Shown here one piece after another: positions 51,135 through 58,785 of a DNA stretch of 59,328 nt. The stretch is from Nitrososphaerota archaeon (GTDB taxonomy: Archaea; Thermoproteota; Nitrososphaeria; Nitrososphaerales; UBA183). Position 1 is the stretch's first letter. The number at the start of each line of letters is the position of its first letter. The notes under the pieces are model-generated. The model searched no databases. It worked only from the letters and a program-made list of their open reading frames with translations, and was not told the origin of the DNA. The DNA is taken from positions 1 through 59,328 of the forward strand of contig JAFMAU010000010.1 of the NCBI GenBank assembly GCA_029784825.1, read 5' to 3'. The translations under genes and the position numbers were made by a program.

Positions 51135-51719
51135 ACGAGAATCAGTTACGTCGTCGCGCTGGGAGCAGCGATTACGGTCGCCCTGTTCCTCTCGGTCGGC
51201 ACGGTCTATGGGATGGCCCCCTGGTCGGCGCCCAGGCAGGCGACCTATCCAGCAGGGATGATGGGCGGGTACGGCTACGGAGGCAGCCAGCAGGTAGGGT
51301 CGACGCCCTACTTCGGGGGAATGATGGGCGGCTTCGGCAGCTCTGGCGGATACGCGGGGTACGGCGGCATGATGAGCGGCTACTCTGGAATGATCGGCGG
51401 ATACGGCGGCATGATGGGCAGATACCTCAGCGGCGCTGGGAATGCGACGTGGAACGGAGCGTTCGTGGCCATAGTCAATCATGGCTTCCATCCAGAACCG
51501 CTCACGGTCTCCAAGGGCACCACGGTCACCTGGGTCAACATGGACTTCGTGCAGCACACCGTGACTTCTGGGTCCGAGCAGGCCCCCACGGGCCTCTTCG
51601 ACTCTCACGAGCTCAACCACATGCAAGGCTTCAGCTACACGTTCAACACGCCAGGAACCTACACCTATTTCTGCGACATCCACCCCAGCATGACAGGAAC
51701 GGTCACAGTCACAGGGTGA
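51135..51719 (+). CDS. Plastocyanin-like blue copper protein, ACG start
   Basis: A 194-residue exported cupredoxin. The C-terminal 95 residues form the blue-copper domain: VNHGFHPEPLTVSKGTTVTW, DFVQHTVTSGS (first His) and YTYFCDIHPSMTG, giving Cys, second His and axial Met. Before it lies a Gly/Met/Tyr-rich stretch with repeated GMMGG and GGYGG units. The signal peptide (RISYVVALGAAITVALFLSV) is in frame but begins with ACG at 51135, seven bases after a perfect GGAGGTGA (51120-51127). The first ATG (51213) would remove the signal peptide. Likely an extracytoplasmic electron carrier. Confidence 0.93.
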   Translation, partial: TRISYVVALGAAITVALFLSVGTVYGMAPWSAPRQATYPAGMMGGYGYGGSQQVGSTPYFGGMMGGFGSSGGYAGYGGMMSGYSGMIGGYGGMMGRYLSGAGNATWNGAFVAIVNHGFHPEPLTVSKGTTVTWVNMDFVQHTVTSGSEQAPTGLFDSHELNHMQGFSYTFNTPGTYTYFCDIHPSMTGTVTVTG

Positions 51720-52164
51720 GGCCCGCACAAAGGGCGCAGGTCCTCTCCCTTCCTCTGTTTTCGGAAGTCCGTTCGCTGCGAGCACTGCCAGGTGTGACAG
51801 TGACCATGCGAGACGTAACCCCTCCCCCTCGTCGAAGGTGAGTCGGAAATCCTTGAGGAACGCGCGTCCAAGTAACGTGTCGAAGGGGACCATGAGAGGC
51901 GTGTCAAGCTGCAGTGTTACCGCATCCTCATCCTTCGCGGACAGGTTTTCCACGGTCACCATCCTGAGGATGACGAGAATGACCCTTTCAAAATCGCAAG
52001 TCGTTGATATGGGGACACGAGCAGGATGTACCTTCTCCCAATCCGCAGGCTCACATGCAGCTTCTGAGTGACCAAGGTCCACGGCTGGCGCAGGGCGAGG
52101 AGGGTCTCGCCTTCTAAATCGGGCGTAAAGGGTTAAAGACCAAAGAAGCGCTTTTGATTCTACC
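51720..52164. other. Intergenic region with possible protease-like fragment on minus strand
   Basis: No complete gene. On the minus strand, from ATG 51962 down to about 51720, there is a coding-like stretch (LMVPFDTLLGRAFLKDFRLT, then FDEGEGLRLAWS) resembling the C-terminal half of clan AA (retropepsin-like) aspartic proteases, LLGxxFLxxFxLxxD. The frame then runs antisense through the cupredoxin gene, so it is at best a remnant. The right end holds the promoter for the Lrp-TRASH gene (AAAGGGTTAAAG near 52127-52138). Confidence 0.25.
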
Positions 52165-52797
52165 TTGCCCCTCAGGCTGGATGAGACCGACACTTCAATT
52201 TTGAAGGCTTTGATGAAGGACGGTAGGCTTTCCTTCAGGCAGATAGCGACTCAGGTCGGGGTCACTACCCCCACCGTGGAAAGCAGGGTGAAGAAGATGA
52301 CCGAGTCCGGGGTAATCAAGAAAATCGCCCCTATCCTTGACATCGATAAGGTGGAGAAGGGGGTAGCGGCTCTCCTGATGCTGAAGGTGGAGCTGGCGAA
52401 GGTCGATTCTGTAACCGAGAAGCTGACGCCTCTCGACGAAGTGAGGAGCATCTTCCTCTCCACTGGCGCGGCTAACTTGATCGTCAGGGTAGCCACAAGC
52501 AGTAACGAGTCCTTTCAGCGCTTCCTCAACGAACTGGTAGCGCCGCTGGGGGTTGACGTCGTCTCCAGCGAGGTGATCACCAGAACAGTGAAGGACGAGC
52601 AGGGGGTTGCGCTGTATGGTGAAATGGCGGTAGCACTCGTCTGCGACTATTGCGGCGGCGAGGTCAGCGGAAAGCCGTTTACGCTCAACGTGGGAGAAGG
52701 GAAGCGATTCTTCTGCTGCAAGACCTGTCTGTCGAGTTACAAGGCGAAGTACAGCACCTCTAAGAACGCCACCTCTGGAACGAACTGGAATGGCTGA
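52165..52797 (+). CDS. Lrp/AsnC-type regulator with TRASH domain (CopT/CopR-like)
   Basis: A 210-residue regulator. N-terminal HTH (LDETDTSILKALMKDGRLSF, IATQVGVTTPTVESRVKKM), a short ligand-type middle domain, and a C-terminal TRASH zinc/copper finger: VCDYCGGEVSGKPF and FFCCKTCLSSYK. In crenarchaea this combination controls copper efflux genes. The cluster order, with a small Cys protein and CopA right after it, is the known copR/copT-copM-copA arrangement. It starts at TTG 52165. Confidence 0.92.
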   Translation: MPLRLDETDTSILKALMKDGRLSFRQIATQVGVTTPTVESRVKKMTESGVIKKIAPILDIDKVEKGVAALLMLKVELAKVDSVTEKLTPLDEVRSIFLSTGAANLIVRVATSSNESFQRFLNELVAPLGVDVVSSEVITRTVKDEQGVALYGEMAVALVCDYCGGEVSGKPFTLNVGEGKRFFCCKTCLSSYKAKYSTSKNATSGTNWNG

Positions 52798-52907
52798 CGA
52801 CGGGGCCAAATCGGGACGGCGCATTTTTGCCATTTCGAAAGCATACACATGCGAATGGTTCGTCCTGTAAACAGGCAGGGTAATCTATCCACCCTCCCCT
52901 GGGAGAG

Positions 52908-53111
52908 TTGGTGAATGAAGAGATGCTCGGAATCGGAAAGAAGTTCTGTTACACGTGCGGGATGGAAGTGGACGGGAACCAGTACCAGCGGTTCGGGAAG
53001 TCCTTCTGTTCGGAACAGCACGCGCAGCAGTACACTGAGCAGATGCAGAGGGCGAGGCAGGGGCAGCTGGCTACGACGCAGCAGACGAAGGAAAGCGGCG
53101 GCTGTTACTAG
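52908..53111 (+). CDS. Small TRASH/CopM-like metal-binding protein
   Basis: A 67-residue protein with FCYTCGMEVDGNQYQRFGKS followed by FCSEQHAQQY, a TRASH-type finger, then a Gln-rich tail ending SGGCY. In related archaeal loci the small protein between regulator and ATPase is a copper chaperone (CopM); this one is probably its functional counterpart. TTG 52908 or GTG 52911 may be the start. Confidence 0.78.
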   Translation: MVNEEMLGIGKKFCYTCGMEVDGNQYQRFGKSFCSEQHAQQYTEQMQRARQGQLATTQQTKESGGCY

Positions 53112-53113
53112 GG

Positions 53114-53224
53114 ATGTCTTCACGCTTGCCCCCAGAAACGTGCGGCGGGGCCGAGGCCTTCTTGCAGGAGTTGATGCTGCTTCAGGAGGAGATAAGGAAC
53201 TCCGACAGCGTCAGCGGGCGCTAG
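53114..53224 (+). CDS. Possible 36-residue protein
   Basis: ATG 53114 comes two bases after the stop of the small TRASH gene. The frame (MSSRLPPETCGGAEAFLQEL, MLLQEEIRNSDSVSGR) is mostly one acidic helix. The close spacing suggests coupling, but there is no family match I can name. It may be a chance frame. Confidence 0.3.
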   Translation: MSSRLPPETCGGAEAFLQELMLLQEEIRNSDSVSGR

Positions 53225-53240
53225 TTTCAGCACTGTGCGC

Positions 53241-53284
53241 TTTACATATACCAACTGACGGGTGCCCAGTCTTAACAAAGTTAA
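53241..53284 (+). promoter_or_regulatory. copA promoter with TTAAC-AAA-GTTAA operator
   Basis: A TATA-like TTTACATATACC (53241-53252) is followed 20 bases later by the inverted repeat TTAAC-AAA-GTTAA (53272-53284), near the expected transcription start. copA begins at 53338, after GAGTGGAG. The position fits a repressor or copper regulator site; the Lrp-TRASH protein is the obvious candidate. Confidence 0.5.
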
Positions 53285-53337
53285 ACAGGGAGCCTGAAGT
53301 AGACATGAAAGAGCAGCTGAGAGTGTAGAGTGGAGCT

Positions 53338-55431
53338 ATGCCTTCGGACCCCGTTTGTGGAATGTTCGTCGAAGAGTCTGAGAGCACACTACATGCGAGT
53401 GTGAGGGGCACAACCTACTATTTCTGCAGCGAGACGTGCCTCAAGACATTCACCGAGCCGGAACGCCAGCTCAAGGTTCTCAAGCGAAACATAGCGCTAG
53501 CCGTCGTCCTTTCAGTGCCGATAGTAATCTTCTCGTACGTCCCCCCGTTCCCGTCGTTCGGTTACATCGGATGGGTGCTCTTGGCGCTCGCCACCCCCGT
53601 CCAGTTCGTTTCAGGCTGGCGGTTCTACAGGGGGACCTACGACGCAATCAAGATGCGGACTTCGAACATGGACATCTTGATAGCCGTGGGGACGTCAGCC
53701 GCCTACGTTTACAGCCTGGTCTTCGTACTCGTTCCCAGCCAGCTGCCCTTCGGAGGGTGGTACTTCGACACGTCCGCTGTGATCATCGCGCTTATCTTGG
53801 TCGGCAAGCTGCTGGAGGAGTACGTCCGGGGAAAGGCCAGCGACTCCGTCAGGAAGCTCCTGGCCCTCCAGCCCCCCACGGCCAGGCGCCTAAGGGCGGA
53901 TGGGTCGGAGGAGGAGGTTCCGCTGCAGGAGGTGGCGGTAAATGACGTCCTCCTCGTCAAGCCCGGCGAGAAAATACCCACAGACGGAACGGTGGTAGAG
54001 GGTCACTCGTCAGTCGATGAGAAGATGGTGACAGGAGAGAGCATCCCGGTCGAGAAGGAGAAGAGGAGTCCAGTGATCGGGGCGACGATCAATGGCACAG
54101 GGTCCCTGAAGGTCAGGGCGACCCGAGTGGGCTCGGACACGACTCTCTCCAAGATCGTCAAGGTGGTCGAGGAGGCGCAGGCGAGCAAGGGCCCCATCGA
54201 GAGGCTCGCCAACAGGGTCTCCACCTTCTTCGTCCCCATCGTCATCGCCATCGCACTGGCCTCCTACGCGTTCTGGTCTCTGGTCGAGGGGGAGCCCATA
54301 AGCTTCGGCTTCACAACGGCCGTCGCCGTGCTCATCATCGCCTGCCCCTGCGCGCTCGGCCTTGCCACACCAGCGGCCGTCGTCACCGGCGCAGGAAAGG
54401 GCGCCGAAAACGGGATACTGATCAAGGGAGGCGAGTACCTCGAGAGGATGGGGAAGATCAACACCATAGTCTTCGACAAGACGGGCACCCTGACCAAGGG
54501 GAAACCGTCTGTGACAGACATCGTGAGGCTTTCAGATAGCACTGAAAACGAAATCATCGAAATGGCGGCGGTCGCAGAGAAGCAGTCCGAGCACCCGCTC
54601 GCCACCGCAATCCTTGAAAGAGCGAAGATCGACCTTGGCGGGAAAGGGATACCGGACCCCGACTCGTTCGAGTCTGTGACCGGCCAAGGGATCAAGGCGT
54701 CCTATTCGGGGAAGCGGTTGGTGTTCGGCAACCCGAAGATACTCGCCACTTTCGGCATCGGCCTCGGCGAGGACGCGAAGCAGAAGCTCAGCGACCTCAG
54801 GAAGGAGGGCAAGACTGCGATGGTCCTGGCGGTGGACGGAGGTGTGGCTGGAATCGTCGCGGCCGCTGACACATTGAAAGACCACGCTGTCGAGGCGGTC
54901 AACCAGCTCAAGCAGATGAAGCTTGAGCCTGTCATGCTGACCGGGGATAACGCAGAGACGGCGGCGGCAATCGCCCGCCAGGCCGGAATCGAGAGGTACT
55001 TCGCCGAGGTCCTCCCCGCAGGAAAGGCCGATGTAGTGAAACAACTCCAGAAGGACGAGAACAGGGTTGTCGCAATGGTTGGGGATGGAATCAACGACGC
55101 GCCCGCACTGGCACAGGCAGACATCGGCATAGCCATGGGCTCGGGCTCGGACATCGCCGTCGAGACCGGCGGGCTCATACTGATGCGCGACGACGTAAGG
55201 GATGTCGTTGCGGGCATACAGCTTTCAAGGAGCACGATGAGCAAGGTGAAGCAGAATCTCGGATGGGCGTTCGGCTACAACATCGCCCTTATTCCTGTCG
55301 CTGCCGGCTTGCTCTACGCCCTGACTGGGGTCTTGCTGAACCCCATACTGGCAGCTGTGGCGATGGCCCTCTCGTCTGTGAGCGTGACGACGAACTCTTT
55401 GACGCTCAGAAGGTTCAAGCCGAAGCTCTAG
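53338..55431 (+). CDS. copA: Copper-exporting P1B-type ATPase with N-terminal YHS/TRASH domain
   Basis: A 697-residue Cu+ ATPase. Residues 1-40 form a YHS-type metal domain (DPVCGMFVEE and YYFCSETC) in place of the usual HMA domain. Then come eight TM helices with CPCALGLATP as transport site, TGES in the actuator domain, DKTGTLT phosphorylation site, SEHPLA nucleotide motif and GDGINDAPALA. The last helices have YNIALIPVAAG and MALSSVSVTTNSL, the Cu+-specific P1B-1 residues. It exports cytosolic copper to the outside, where the cupredoxins act. Confidence 0.96.
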   Translation: MPSDPVCGMFVEESESTLHASVRGTTYYFCSETCLKTFTEPERQLKVLKRNIALAVVLSVPIVIFSYVPPFPSFGYIGWVLLALATPVQFVSGWRFYRGTYDAIKMRTSNMDILIAVGTSAAYVYSLVFVLVPSQLPFGGWYFDTSAVIIALILVGKLLEEYVRGKASDSVRKLLALQPPTARRLRADGSEEEVPLQEVAVNDVLLVKPGEKIPTDGTVVEGHSSVDEKMVTGESIPVEKEKRSPVIGATINGTGSLKVRATRVGSDTTLSKIVKVVEEAQASKGPIERLANRVSTFFVPIVIAIALASYAFWSLVEGEPISFGFTTAVAVLIIACPCALGLATPAAVVTGAGKGAENGILIKGGEYLERMGKINTIVFDKTGTLTKGKPSVTDIVRLSDSTENEIIEMAAVAEKQSEHPLATAILERAKIDLGGKGIPDPDSFESVTGQGIKASYSGKRLVFGNPKILATFGIGLGEDAKQKLSDLRKEGKTAMVLAVDGGVAGIVAAADTLKDHAVEAVNQLKQMKLEPVMLTGDNAETAAAIARQAGIERYFAEVLPAGKADVVKQLQKDENRVVAMVGDGINDAPALAQADIGIAMGSGSDIAVETGGLILMRDDVRDVVAGIQLSRSTMSKVKQNLGWAFGYNIALIPVAAGLLYALTGVLLNPILAAVAMALSSVSVTTNSLTLRRFKPKL

Positions 55432-55445
55432 GATGTTGTGGGTCT

Positions 55446-55703
55446 ATGTCCGGGGCGCAGAAGGCGGAGCGGCAGGGGATTGCGTTCACGATTCAGACCA
55501 TCGAGTGTGTTGCATGCACGCCATTGTTCAGCCGCAATCTTAAGAAGCTCAAAGGAGTCTTGGAAGTCAAAGAGCTTCCAATAACGAACAAGATCGTCGT
55601 TGCCTATGACAGTGCCCAGTTGCAGGAGGGCATCCTCGAGCAGGAGATACGGAGAATCTCCAAGGGCGCGGGGTTCGGAGACAAGCTGATTGTCCATCGA
55701 TGA
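55446..55703 (+). CDS. HMA-like small metal-binding protein
   Basis: An 85-residue ferredoxin-like domain: FTIQTIECVACTPLFSRNLK with CVAC as the CxxC metal site, then KGVLEVKELPITNKIVVAYD. The usual GMTCxxC has become IECVAC. It is 14 bases after copA and could be a cytosolic copper chaperone handing metal to it. ATG 55446 is chosen. Confidence 0.82.
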   Translation: MSGAQKAERQGIAFTIQTIECVACTPLFSRNLKKLKGVLEVKELPITNKIVVAYDSAQLQEGILEQEIRRISKGAGFGDKLIVHR

Positions 55704-55739
55704 CGTTGGAGCCTGCCTCGGCTACCGTTTCCAGTCGCC

Positions 55740-55753
55740 CCGGGCATGCCCGG
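55740..55753. terminator. GC-rich 14-bp palindrome after the copA-HMA genes
   Basis: CCGGGCATGCCCGG is a perfect palindrome 36 bases after the HMA gene stop. It could be a transcript 3' hairpin or a binding site; no T-run follows. The remaining 210 bases to the next gene hold a TTTGTTTTTGTAAAG stretch (about 55904-55918), a likely promoter for the YHS gene. Confidence 0.3.
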
Positions 55754-55963
55754 TCGGGAATGTACGGCCAGATTAGGTCGGGCCAAACCGCGGATTGATG
55801 CAGCGTCTAACATCCGTCAACAGGATCCCAGAGGACTCGCATCGGAAAACGGCGGTTTCTGTGGCAACAGTTTTCCACCTGCCCTTCCCCGCGCCTGAAA
55901 AGTTTGTTTTTGTAAAGAAGCACCATGAAATACGCCAGCCCCGAGGAGACCGATGGTGATAGC

Positions 55964-56113
55964 ATGCAAAAAGACCCCGTATGCGGAATGATGGTGGACG
56001 AGAAGAAGGCACAATCCAAGTCGGAGCACGAAGGCAGGACGTTCTACTTCTGCTCGGCCAACTGTAAGGGCACCTTCGACAAGGACCCGCACAGGTACGG
56101 CCATCCCAGGTGA
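55964..56113 (+). CDS. Small YHS-domain protein, copy 1
   Basis: A 49-residue protein, all one YHS domain: KDPVCGMMVDEKKAQSKSEH, then TFYFCSANCKGTFDKDPHRY. The cysteines bind a metal, probably copper or zinc. ATG 55964 is favoured because GGTG lies five bases upstream; ATG 55925 would add 13 residues. It closely resembles the gene at 58786 and the N-terminus of CopA. Confidence 0.87.
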   Translation: MQKDPVCGMMVDEKKAQSKSEHEGRTFYFCSANCKGTFDKDPHRYGHPR

Positions 56114-56116
56114 AGC

Positions 56117-56584
56117 GTGAATCAAGTCATGGCGCAAGAACTCGCGACAGGGACGGGGGGCGTGACGGCACAACCGGCTGACGACGCGCCAACCGCGTCC
56201 TTCGTTCTGTCCCTGATAGCAGGGATCTTGATACTGGGAGGAGCCGGGATGATGATGACCTTCTCCAACGCGATCCCGTACTACGGGATGATGGGCGGCT
56301 ACTACGGCATGATGGGCGGATATTATGGAGTGACGCATGGCTTCGGGTATGGCGGATGGTTCTATGGCGCTGCAGCCGTAGGCCTGATCGCTGGGATTGT
56401 TGTCCTGGTCGGCGCCGTGATGATCTACTCGCGGCCTAGCAAGGCTCCGACGTGGGGGTTGCTCGTGCTCGTCTTCTCGATACTCAGCTTCTTCGGGATG
56501 GGTGGCTTCTTCCTCGGCGCGATTCTCGGCATCGTCGGCGGAGTTCTGGCAATGGTCTGGAAGCCCGCGATGCCGACAAAATGA
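56117..56584 (+). CDS. Membrane protein with GMMGGYY repeats
   Basis: A 155-residue protein with about four TM helices. Between TM1 and TM2 lies an outer loop with IPYYGMMGGYYGMMGGYYG, a triple Met/Tyr/Gly repeat much like the repeat in the plastocyanin-like protein at 51135. Met-rich outer loops often bind Cu+. The rest resembles small DUF-type membrane proteins and is not a known transporter. GTG 56117 is three bases after the YHS stop, so the two are coupled. Confidence 0.82.
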   Translation: MNQVMAQELATGTGGVTAQPADDAPTASFVLSLIAGILILGGAGMMMTFSNAIPYYGMMGGYYGMMGGYYGVTHGFGYGGWFYGAAAVGLIAGIVVLVGAVMIYSRPSKAPTWGLLVLVFSILSFFGMGGFFLGAILGIVGGVLAMVWKPAMPTK

Positions 56585-56623
56585 CGCCCATCTGTGGGGC
56601 TACAGGCAACGGCGTGTTCCGTA

Positions 56624-57241
56624 ATGACTAGACATCCGAAGTCGTTGAGGAGGCAGAGCCACGGGACGAGGAACGCCATAGTAGTGGTCGCCCTCCTCGC
56701 CGCTGCGATAGCTTCGGTCGTCTATCTCTTGTCGGTGGGGACGGGGAGCGGCTCCGCGATGCTCCAGGCCGGCCAGCGGGCCCCGGAGTTCGAACTGGCT
56801 TCTGTGGTCAATGGCACGTCGTTCGACCTCGGCAACTACGCCAACAGGTCTGACGTGCTGCTATTCTTCAACGAAGGTCTTTCGTGCGCCCCGTGCCTCC
56901 AGCAGATGGTGGACATAGACAGGAACTACTCGGCCTTCGCCAAGATGGGCCTCACCGTCGCCTCCATTACCACCGATTCACCTTCGAGCTTGGGAACGTG
57001 GGCGCGCAACAACGGCATGTCGAACATGATGCTCCTCTCGGACTCGTCACTGCGGGTCGACCAGTCGTACACGACCATGGGCGCAGGCACCGGCTCGATG
57101 CACCCCGGGATGGCGCCCGGGCACACCTTCATCCTGGTCGGCAGGGACGGGAAGGTCCTGTGGAGGGAGGACTACGGCACGACCACGATGTACGTCCCGA
57201 TGGACCAGCTGATTGCCACCGTGAAGTCGGCTCTCGGGTGA
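56624..57241 (+). CDS. Membrane-anchored peroxiredoxin/TlpA-like protein
   Basis: A 205-residue redoxin: signal anchor (residues 17-38), then AGQRAPEFELASVVNGTSFD, the active site GLSCAPCLQQMVDID with CAPC, and GHTFILVGRDGKVLWREDYG. It is an outward-facing thiol-disulfide protein for copper-protein or heme maturation, or peroxide defence. A Met-rich insert TTMGAGTGSMHPGMAPG lies before the cis-Pro region. ATG 56624 is chosen over GTG 56594 because it places the basic residues directly before the helix. Confidence 0.87.
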   Translation: MTRHPKSLRRQSHGTRNAIVVVALLAAAIASVVYLLSVGTGSGSAMLQAGQRAPEFELASVVNGTSFDLGNYANRSDVLLFFNEGLSCAPCLQQMVDIDRNYSAFAKMGLTVASITTDSPSSLGTWARNNGMSNMMLLSDSSLRVDQSYTTMGAGTGSMHPGMAPGHTFILVGRDGKVLWREDYGTTTMYVPMDQLIATVKSALG

Positions 57242-57248
57242 ACATCGG

Positions 57249-57518
57249 GTGGATCCCCCCATAGAGGTAGACATGGTCACCAAGGAAGGCTGCCTCCCAT
57301 GCCTTCGCATCAAGCGCATCCTGGGGGAGCTGAAGGCAGAGCTCCCCGAAATCCGAGTTCGGGAGGTGGACTTTGCCTCCGAGGAGGGCATGGCACTCGC
57401 TGTGAAGAACAGCATCCTCTATCCGCCTGCGGTCCTGATTAACGGTACCCTCTTGGCGAAGGGCAAGATCATGGAAGAACCGCTGAAAGAAGCTGTCAGA
57501 ATGGCAGCGAGGGGCTGA
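57249..57518 (+). CDS. Small thioredoxin/glutaredoxin-like protein
   Basis: An 89-residue thioredoxin-fold protein with CLPC active site (TKEGCLPCLRIKRILGELKA) and cis-Pro in SILYPPAVLINGTLL. It has no signal peptide, so it is probably the cytosolic electron donor for the CcdA protein encoded four bases later. GTG 57249 starts seven bases after the redoxin stop. Confidence 0.87.
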   Translation: MDPPIEVDMVTKEGCLPCLRIKRILGELKAELPEIRVREVDFASEEGMALAVKNSILYPPAVLINGTLLAKGKIMEEPLKEAVRMAARG

Positions 57519-57522
57519 TGTA

Positions 57523-58371
57523 ATGGCCAGCGAAGTATTCCTAGTGGCTTCCATAATCGTCTCCTTCCTCGCAGGCATTGTGGCACTGGCGATGCCCTGC
57601 TGCTTCAGCGTCCTCCTTCCAGCCTACTTCGCCTCGGCCTTCAAGAGGCGGACCGCGATACTCAGAATGACGCTCGTATTCGCCCTGGGGGTGGCAGCCA
57701 TCATGCTCCCTATAGCCCTGGGCGTGTCTGCTCTCTCCACCTACATCGGCCTGAACCACTCGCTCCTCTTCGTGATAGGTGGCTTCTTCATGCTCTTCCT
57801 CGGGGTCGCATCACTCCTTGGCATCCAGCTGATGCCGATGGTGAACCCCAGAGTGGACCTCCAGAAGGCAGGCCTGCCGACCGTCTTTGCCCTCGGAGCT
57901 TTCTCAGGTATAGCAAGCTCGTGCTGCGCGCCCGTGCTGGCCGGAATCCTCGTCCTGACGGCGTTGACGACGTCGCTGGCGGGAGCGACGCTGGTGGGAG
58001 CTGCGTACGTCGTGGGGCTGGTCTTTCCTCTGATGGTAGCGGCGCTGCTGATGGACCAGAACTATAGGATCCAAGGGATTCTGCGCGGCAGGATGATAAC
58101 CACAGGGCTGGGAACCATGCACTCATCAAGGCTCATCGCCGCCGCGATCTTCCTTTCGATGGGGGCGGTGACGGTCCTGCTCGGCGTCACAAACCGCATG
58201 CTCCCGACGCCGGACTCTGAGCTCTTCAACGTCTACGAGGCTGTCATACAGAGAGCTGTTGAGGGATTCATTTCCTCCGCTGCGCTCCCGGTGGCCGTTG
58301 GTGGTGCGGTCTTGCTGTTTGCCGGGCTCTACCTGAGAAGGCGATTGGCAGGTATGCGCTGTTCCCGTTAG
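57523..58371 (+). CDS. CcdA/DsbD-like transmembrane thiol transporter
   Basis: A 282-residue protein with six to eight TM helices. Two pseudo-symmetric cysteine motifs, ALAMPCCFSVLLPAYF and GIASSCCAPVLAGIL, mark the CcdA family, each with two adjacent cysteines rather than one. It passes reducing equivalents from the cytosolic thioredoxin (previous gene) to the outer redoxin (56624). ATG 57523. Confidence 0.9.
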   Translation: MASEVFLVASIIVSFLAGIVALAMPCCFSVLLPAYFASAFKRRTAILRMTLVFALGVAAIMLPIALGVSALSTYIGLNHSLLFVIGGFFMLFLGVASLLGIQLMPMVNPRVDLQKAGLPTVFALGAFSGIASSCCAPVLAGILVLTALTTSLAGATLVGAAYVVGLVFPLMVAALLMDQNYRIQGILRGRMITTGLGTMHSSRLIAAAIFLSMGAVTVLLGVTNRMLPTPDSELFNVYEAVIQRAVEGFISSAALPVAVGGAVLLFAGLYLRRRLAGMRCSR

Positions 58372-58465
58372 TCCCATGAAAAGGTCTCTTCGAGGTCCAC
58401 CGCCTCGGATTCGACATCCGATTGATGCGCTCAGGATGGCATTCTCTCCCGGCCACCGCCCCTTC

Positions 58466-58638
58466 CCACGAGACGGTAATCGCATCCGTCATCCCTCAAG
58501 ATGCGACATCCCGTCTTCCATTCCTGTGGGTCCAGGGTCGCAGGGGGTGGCGCACAGCCACTGGCACGTCCCGACCGTGTCGGAGCCGAGGCAGGCCATC
58601 TCCACATCGTCGCCAACGGCTTGGATGTCTTTCCCACC
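58466..58638 (-). pseudogene. Decayed cupredoxin fragment
   Basis: Within the otherwise gene-free stretch 58372-58785 the minus strand encodes DTVGTCQWLCATPCDPGPTG then MEDGMSHLEG, followed by a stop; another frame continues MTDAITVSW. This matches the C-terminal copper loop of the protein at 49528 (TGTFTWLCMTPCGLGNDG) and the usual end of such domains. A frameshift at the GGA/GGG point would join the two parts. No upstream half is recognisable, so it is a remnant. The right end of the gap (AATAATAATAAATGG, 58744-58758) is the promoter for the next YHS gene. Confidence 0.45.
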
Positions 58639-58785
58639 TGAGGAGTCGTGAACAGAGACCCGTTCTTGCCGTGTTTCTTCCAATAAATCGCCGCCGTCGA
58701 CCAACGGGAGGCGCTGGAGAATCGGGATTGGTCTTTGCAGGGAATAATAATAAATGGCCGCGGAGGCGTCAACGGGCGAGACATC

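Noticed and set aside
50835..52193. 452-codon minus-strand open frame across the cupredoxin gene
   Set aside because: Most of it is antisense to a clear plastocyanin gene; only the part beyond 51720 has any protein-like character and is reported as a doubtful remnant.
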